Assembly: GCA_030844895.1 (NCBI GenBank)
Contig: CM061223.1
Coordinates: 1,302,001-1,366,000 of the forward strand
Origin: Ambrosia x helenae
Taxonomy: Eukaryota; Streptophyta; Magnoliopsida; Asterales; Asteraceae
Length of the DNA: 64,000 nucleotides
Direction: 5' to 3'
The position numbers and the translations under genes were made by a program. Position 1 is the first letter of the stretch, and every line of letters starts with the position of its first letter. The notes under the pieces were generated by a model. It had not been told where the DNA came from and made no database searches. It saw only the letters and a list, made by a program, of their open reading frames with translations. Shown here one piece after another: positions 60,146-64,000 of this stretch.

Positions 60146-61050
60146 TCATACTCATATAATAAATGTATCTAAATTCTATGAGCTCTTAACATATGTTTTC
60201 ATATAGTCAATATTTGATATTTTTCATGACTTTTGTACTTGAACTGATGTAATTTTTATATTATCTTGCTACTTGAAAATTTTCAAAGCAAAGAAAATGA
60301 ACAGAATACCCTAGGTCGTATCAGAGTCAGAGAGAGCGAATGATGAAAACGAATAGACACTAACATCCCACAAAAGCTCAAAGCTCACTTGCACGTTTGA
60401 TGGTTATTTTATAGGTTAGATTTGCTATGTACTTACTCAATCCCATTGATAAAATTTTTTTTGCACTTGATTAGAGGTTGACTAACTCAAAACATTTGGG
60501 TTAGTGTTATATATTCACATAGACACCTAATACTCGACATTTTACTTTTATAATGGGTTATGTCTATATTTTATGGTAGATTTATTTTGTTATGTGGTCA
60601 ATGGTTTGTTACTTTAATATATACGTATTAGCAATGTTACTCACCGGCGTGGGGCAATTATTTGGGACACGTGGCATCTTCTGATTGGTCATTTTTTTTT
60701 AAACTTTAACACAATATAATATTATTTCTTTTCCCCCCTCTTCCCCCTTCCACTCCCCACAATTATTTCCCCCCTACAAAGGTCCCACAAGTGCCACATG
60801 ACGCTTCATCCCCCTCTTTCCCTCCGGATAGACTAAACCTTTTCACCAAAACAACAATTTTACTTTTTGTCTTTAGCATCAAACATCACAATCACAAATA
60901 GTCTTTTGACCAATAAAGTTTTTTTGGTTGATAGAAACTTTAATATGACATAAAGAAAAGGTTAGTTTGGCACATGACTTTGTAATTTTTAACTTTACTA
61001 ACACTAACCGAATATTTTCTATATCGATTTAGTCATCTAATTAATCATCT
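60146..61050. other. Non-coding 3' flank of the metalloproteinase gene
   Basis: No gene recognised. A C-rich tract is found at 60733-60760. A GACACGTGGCAT motif (G-box/ABRE-like) is at about 60667-60678, but it lies downstream of the gene and its role is unknown. Confidence 0.45.
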
Positions 61051-61053
61051 AAT

Positions 61054-61127
61054 AATACAACATGCACTTCCAAACTATATTATTAATAATAATACAACAT
61101 GCACTTCCAAACTATATTATTAATAAT
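61054..61127. repeat. 37 bp tandem duplication across the metalloproteinase stop
   Basis: 61054-61090 and 61091-61127 are identical (AATACAACATGCACTTCCAA...). The stop codon (61112-61114 on +) falls in the second copy. Confidence 0.93.
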
Positions 61128-62065
61128 AATCCAACAACCATACACAATAACATTCGAACTAATACTATCCTCTCACAACAGACCCCACTCTTTTCCTTCC
61201 CAAAACCATTATTATCATTATTCACACCGTACAAATTCGCAATAGCCTCAACATCATCATCAGCCAGCTCCACCTTCCGTACACCCGTAGGCATAGACGG
61301 AAACATCACAGCGTCTTGTATCCACGAGTGCCCTAGCCCTAGTACATGACCGATCTCATGCACCACAACAGTTTCCAAATCCATTGCATTTGCAGACGTA
61401 TTAAGGGCATCCACATCATCAATAACCCAGGCCTCAGCATTATCCAGATGGATCACACTTTTAGATGCAAACCCGTACCCTAAAATTCCCAAAACCCCAT
61501 CAAACTGTTCATCATCTCCGTGATCACCTGAGTAGAATCCGATCGTAATTGCACCGGGGTAGTATTCTCCTTCGGTAAATGTTACTCGTAAAGAGTTCGA
61601 CCACTGTTTGAAGGCGTTCACAAAAACACGCTTCACCTCATCAGAAACTTTGTTTGTAGGATCGAATGCGTAGGTGAAGTTTCTCGGTTGCGGTATCTCG
61701 GGTTCGAGTAGGAAGTAAGGATGTGCAAACATGGGTTGGGTTCCATTGATAACGTCTGGAACTCCACATCTAGGTTTCATCATCTGGGCGACCGTCTTTT
61801 CATCGAGGAAACCGGTAATGTTTAAGTTGAAATTCTTCTGGTACAGTTTAACAGCGGATTCGAGCTCGTCGTCGAACTCGTCCGTGAAGTTAGTGACGTT
61901 GTAGCCGAAGCGATTGAGGTAGGTTTTGAGCTTGGATAAACCGGTAACCTTTTGACCGGTATGGGTGCCTGAAAAGTTTTTAAAAGTGTTCCAGTGACTG
62001 GTTGTTGAAGATGAGAGGATGGAGAGGAAGAAGAAGAAGAGTGCGAGTTTAGGTGATATATTCAT
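61112..62065 (-). CDS. Plant matrix metalloproteinase (M10A), GPI/membrane-anchored type
   Basis: An intronless frame of 317 residues. I chose ATG 62065 (MNISPKLALFFFFLS); the open frame extends a few codons upstream without ATG. Order: signal peptide (1-22), a peptidoglycan-binding-like prodomain (about 40-95), the cysteine switch PRCGVPDV with Cys100 holding the enzyme latent, and a catalytic domain (about 105-285). The zinc site is HEIGHVLGLGH (His236, Glu237, His240, His246), with Met254 in the Met-turn. It ends in a hydrophobic tail (MLLCMVVGLLLII) typical of GPI attachment. Plant MMPs are secreted zinc endopeptidases implicated in growth, senescence and defence (family knowledge). All active-site residues are present, and length fits intronless plant MMPs. 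Confidence 0.96.
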   Translation of the reverse strand: MNISPKLALFFFFLSILSSSTTSHWNTFKNFSGTHTGQKVTGLSKLKTYLNRFGYNVTNFTDEFDDELESAVKLYQKNFNLNITGFLDEKTVAQMMKPRCGVPDVINGTQPMFAHPYFLLEPEIPQPRNFTYAFDPTNKVSDEVKRVFVNAFKQWSNSLRVTFTEGEYYPGAITIGFYSGDHGDDEQFDGVLGILGYGFASKSVIHLDNAEAWVIDDVDALNTSANAMDLETVVVHEIGHVLGLGHSWIQDAVMFPSMPTGVRKVELADDDVEAIANLYGVNNDNNGFGKEKSGVCCERIVLVRMLLCMVVGLLLII

Positions 62066-62546
62066 GTTATAAACCAAATGATTACTTAACAGATCTCACA
62101 ATACACCAGGACTACACCTGAGATTACAACCGTATTATCACGATCTAGACAAGCCCTAACTGAGAAAAGTAATAAAAGGAACCTGACAAGACGATAATGA
62201 AGACGAGAGACAGAGTTAATGATCTGTGGAACAAGGACACAACCGATCTGTGGAATAAAGTAAAGTATCCTTTTTAACAAACCCTAAATGTTGGATATTA
62301 TTATTATGTGAAAGAGCAGGATGGTTTTTATTATGTATGATGTTGAATGATAACAAATCTTGTGAAATAGAGATATTATTATCTCCTCTGTTAGAAGTTA
62401 GAACCTCCACCGCCTTATTAGCCCATGAGCCAGATATTAAGCCCACTAAGATGTGAATCCATAATCAGTAATAGGCCCAACTTCTGTCCAGTCCAGCTAA
62501 GTCTATCACCAATAGCCCAATACACCTCACAATTCACACATACAAG
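62066..62546 (-). other. 5' flank of the metalloproteinase gene
   Basis: No clear TATA box could be fixed. The region is AT-rich with no separate gene. A MITE borders it at 62547, so the promoter is likely within these 480 bp or includes the MITE. Confidence 0.45.
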
Positions 62547-63129
62547 TAGAGTGAGCAAATCGGTTTTTTTTTGCCGAACCGGTTTCGGTTCCAAACCGGT
62601 TCGCTACAGTACCGGTTACTGGCCGAACCGGTTTCGGTTCCAAACCGGTTCGGTTTTGGACCGGTTTTGTCGATTCGTAAGACCGGTTTTGTCGATTCGT
62701 AAGACCGGTTTCGGTTCGGTTTCAATTTCGGTTTCGGTTCTTAATTGGTTTTTCGCGCACTTTTTAAAATCGTATAAATTACATAAAATTTAACTTTTAA
62801 TAACTTTTAGGGTTTTTTAAAAAAAGAAATTGAATATTAATACAAAAGAACAACGTTTTATTTGTGTTTATGGCCAAAAAAATGTATTTTTCTTAAACCG
62901 GTTTCGGTTCGGTTTCGGTTTTTTGTCGGTTTTGGCCGGTTTGTGTACCGGTTTTGGTTCGGTTTCGGTTTCTTTTGACCGGTTTTTCCGTCGGTTTAGG
63001 CCGGTTTTCGGTTCGGTTCAGTTTGAGAGTTTTTTAGTACCATTTTCACGTGAAACCGTTTTGACCGGTTTCGGTTCGGGTCGGTTTTACTGGTTTCGGT
63101 TCCCGAACCGATTTTTTTGCTCACCTCTA
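62547..63129. mobile_element. hAT MITE with perfect 8 bp duplication
   Basis: Left TAGAGTGAGCAAATCGG; right reversed TAGAGGTGAGCAAAAAAATCGG. CATACAAG flanks both ends exactly (62539-62546, 63130-63137). The arms are filled with GGTTTCGGTTCGGTTT and ACCGGTT repeats. 583 bp, 480 bp upstream of the metalloproteinase start. Confidence 0.92.
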
Positions 63130-63359
63130 CATACAAGTTAACAAAAAAGAATACATAAAACTGAAACTTTTACCATTATATTTTTAACAGAAATCTTTCA
63201 ATGCTATAGTGAGTGACTCGATCAACTAGAAATGATTTAAAATAAAGTAAAGTTCCTAACTAGCTTTATCTCAATGTGACATTACGTATATCGGGCTCAT
63301 GCAATTTGATAAGCACCAATTCTAAATTACTTTATCCAATCAAGATAAAAGATGTTTAA

Positions 63360-63762
63360 GACCATGTGCAGTGGTAAGGGTTCATCACCTAGAAACTCTT
63401 TGTAATATTCTCTGACAACAGATGATGACGCGAGGAACCCATTTTTTTAAAATATTGGTATATGTGTTTTGTTTGAATAATATGTTGATTTGTGTTGTGT
63501 ATTATTTGTTAATGTGTGTATATATAAAGAAAAAAAAAGTTAGCCGTTCAAAATAAAACAATGGTAAAAAATTTGACCGTTTTAGATTATAAATGTTGCT
63601 CCACGTGTGATGTTTGGATTGGACGATTCAAAATTGTTCGAGCGTTATTTTTATCACGCCATCCCGGATTTTTAAGGCATAGCGCCCCCCGTAGCAGGGG
63701 GGGGGGGGGGGGGGCGCTATCTTTCCAATTCACGCCACAAAACGCTCCCACTACAGGGGGTC
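63360..63762. mobile_element. PIF/Harbinger-like MITE with TAA duplication
   Basis: Left GACCATGTGCAGTGG; right reversed GACCCCCTGTAGTGG. TAA flanks both ends (63357-63359, 63763-63765). It contains a run of about 16 G near 63698. 403 bp. Confidence 0.75.
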
Positions 63763-63869
63763 TAAGTAATCGAAAATGAATTAGAACCAATTTGCATTAA
63801 AGAATCATTGACCAAAGGCTTGTAGTCTAGTTAGTTGTGTTAGGTGTGTCGGAAAGGTTTGGCTTCTCA

Positions 63870-64000
63870 TAGGGATTAATAAATGGTACCCGGTACCGTA
63901 CCCGTATCGAATTCTCGGTACCGAGTCAATTTTGGTACCGCTTCCGGTACCTACATTTTTTGTTTTTCGGTATCGGTATTTACCGATTTTTACATTTAAA
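63870..64000. mobile_element. Partial GGTACCG-rich MITE at the window edge
   Basis: Repeated GGTACCGTACCCG, CGGTACCG and GGTATCGGTA motifs resemble the start of a foldback MITE. The rest lies outside the window, so ends and duplication cannot be checked. Confidence 0.4.

Noticed and set aside
62425..63141. Long Phe/Arg/Gly-rich frames
   Set aside because: Translations of GGTTTCGGTTCGG repeats in a hAT MITE with a perfect 8 bp duplication.

Overview
The window is nuclear DNA from a flowering plant. Genes have introns, TEs outweigh genes, the background is AT-rich, and the repeats are typical of plants: Copia elements primed by initiator tRNA-Met, L1-type LINEs with a zf-RVT tail, tRNA-derived SINEs, hAT/PIF-Harbinger/Mutator MITEs and a Helitron. 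The repeat style, especially a long LTR starting TGTGACACC, suggests an asterid, perhaps Asteraceae. That is an inference, not a proof. I saw no tRNA, rRNA, CRISPR or organelle gene.

Only two genes look functional. One is a TORTIFOLIA1/SPIRAL2-like microtubule-associated HEAT-repeat protein on the + strand (four coding exons, 22285-26539). The other is an intronless matrix metalloproteinase on the - strand (61112-62065). Everything else recognisable is mobile DNA or gene debris.

Layout: 1-2036 is the 5' half of a Copia element (- strand). 2.0-9.2 kb is a field of MITEs, a SINE and a LINE tail. 9231-12450 is a Mutator-like MITE split by a 2.6 kb Gypsy-type solo LTR. A SINE (13.4-13.7 kb) and a nearly full-length but broken LINE (14.4-18.7 kb) follow. 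MITEs lead up to the TOR1-like gene. SINEs and MITEs fill 27.2-29.2 kb. Copia element B is at 29682-34386 and Copia element C (- strand, LTRs identical by eye) at 35304-40562.

From about 40.6 to 53.1 kb lies a head-to-tail array with a 2.6 kb period. Each unit holds the 3' half of a cucumisin-type subtilase (six exons) plus the left end of an AT-rich hAT-like element. All full units lack the N-terminal half, including the catalytic Asp and His, and share one in-frame TGA, so a pseudogene fragment was amplified. A 2.2 kb Helitron and Copia C each interrupt this repeat, and neighbouring units preserve both empty sites.

From 54.5 to 60.1 kb is a mosaic: nested GC-rich MITEs, a chimera of HMG-box gene exons fused to an ARGONAUTE N-terminal fragment with an inverted AGO piece, and a 5'-truncated LINE. 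The window ends with MITEs flanking the metalloproteinase. I see no new multi-gene system. The most notable signals are the amplified subtilase/TE array and the HMGB-AGO chimera.
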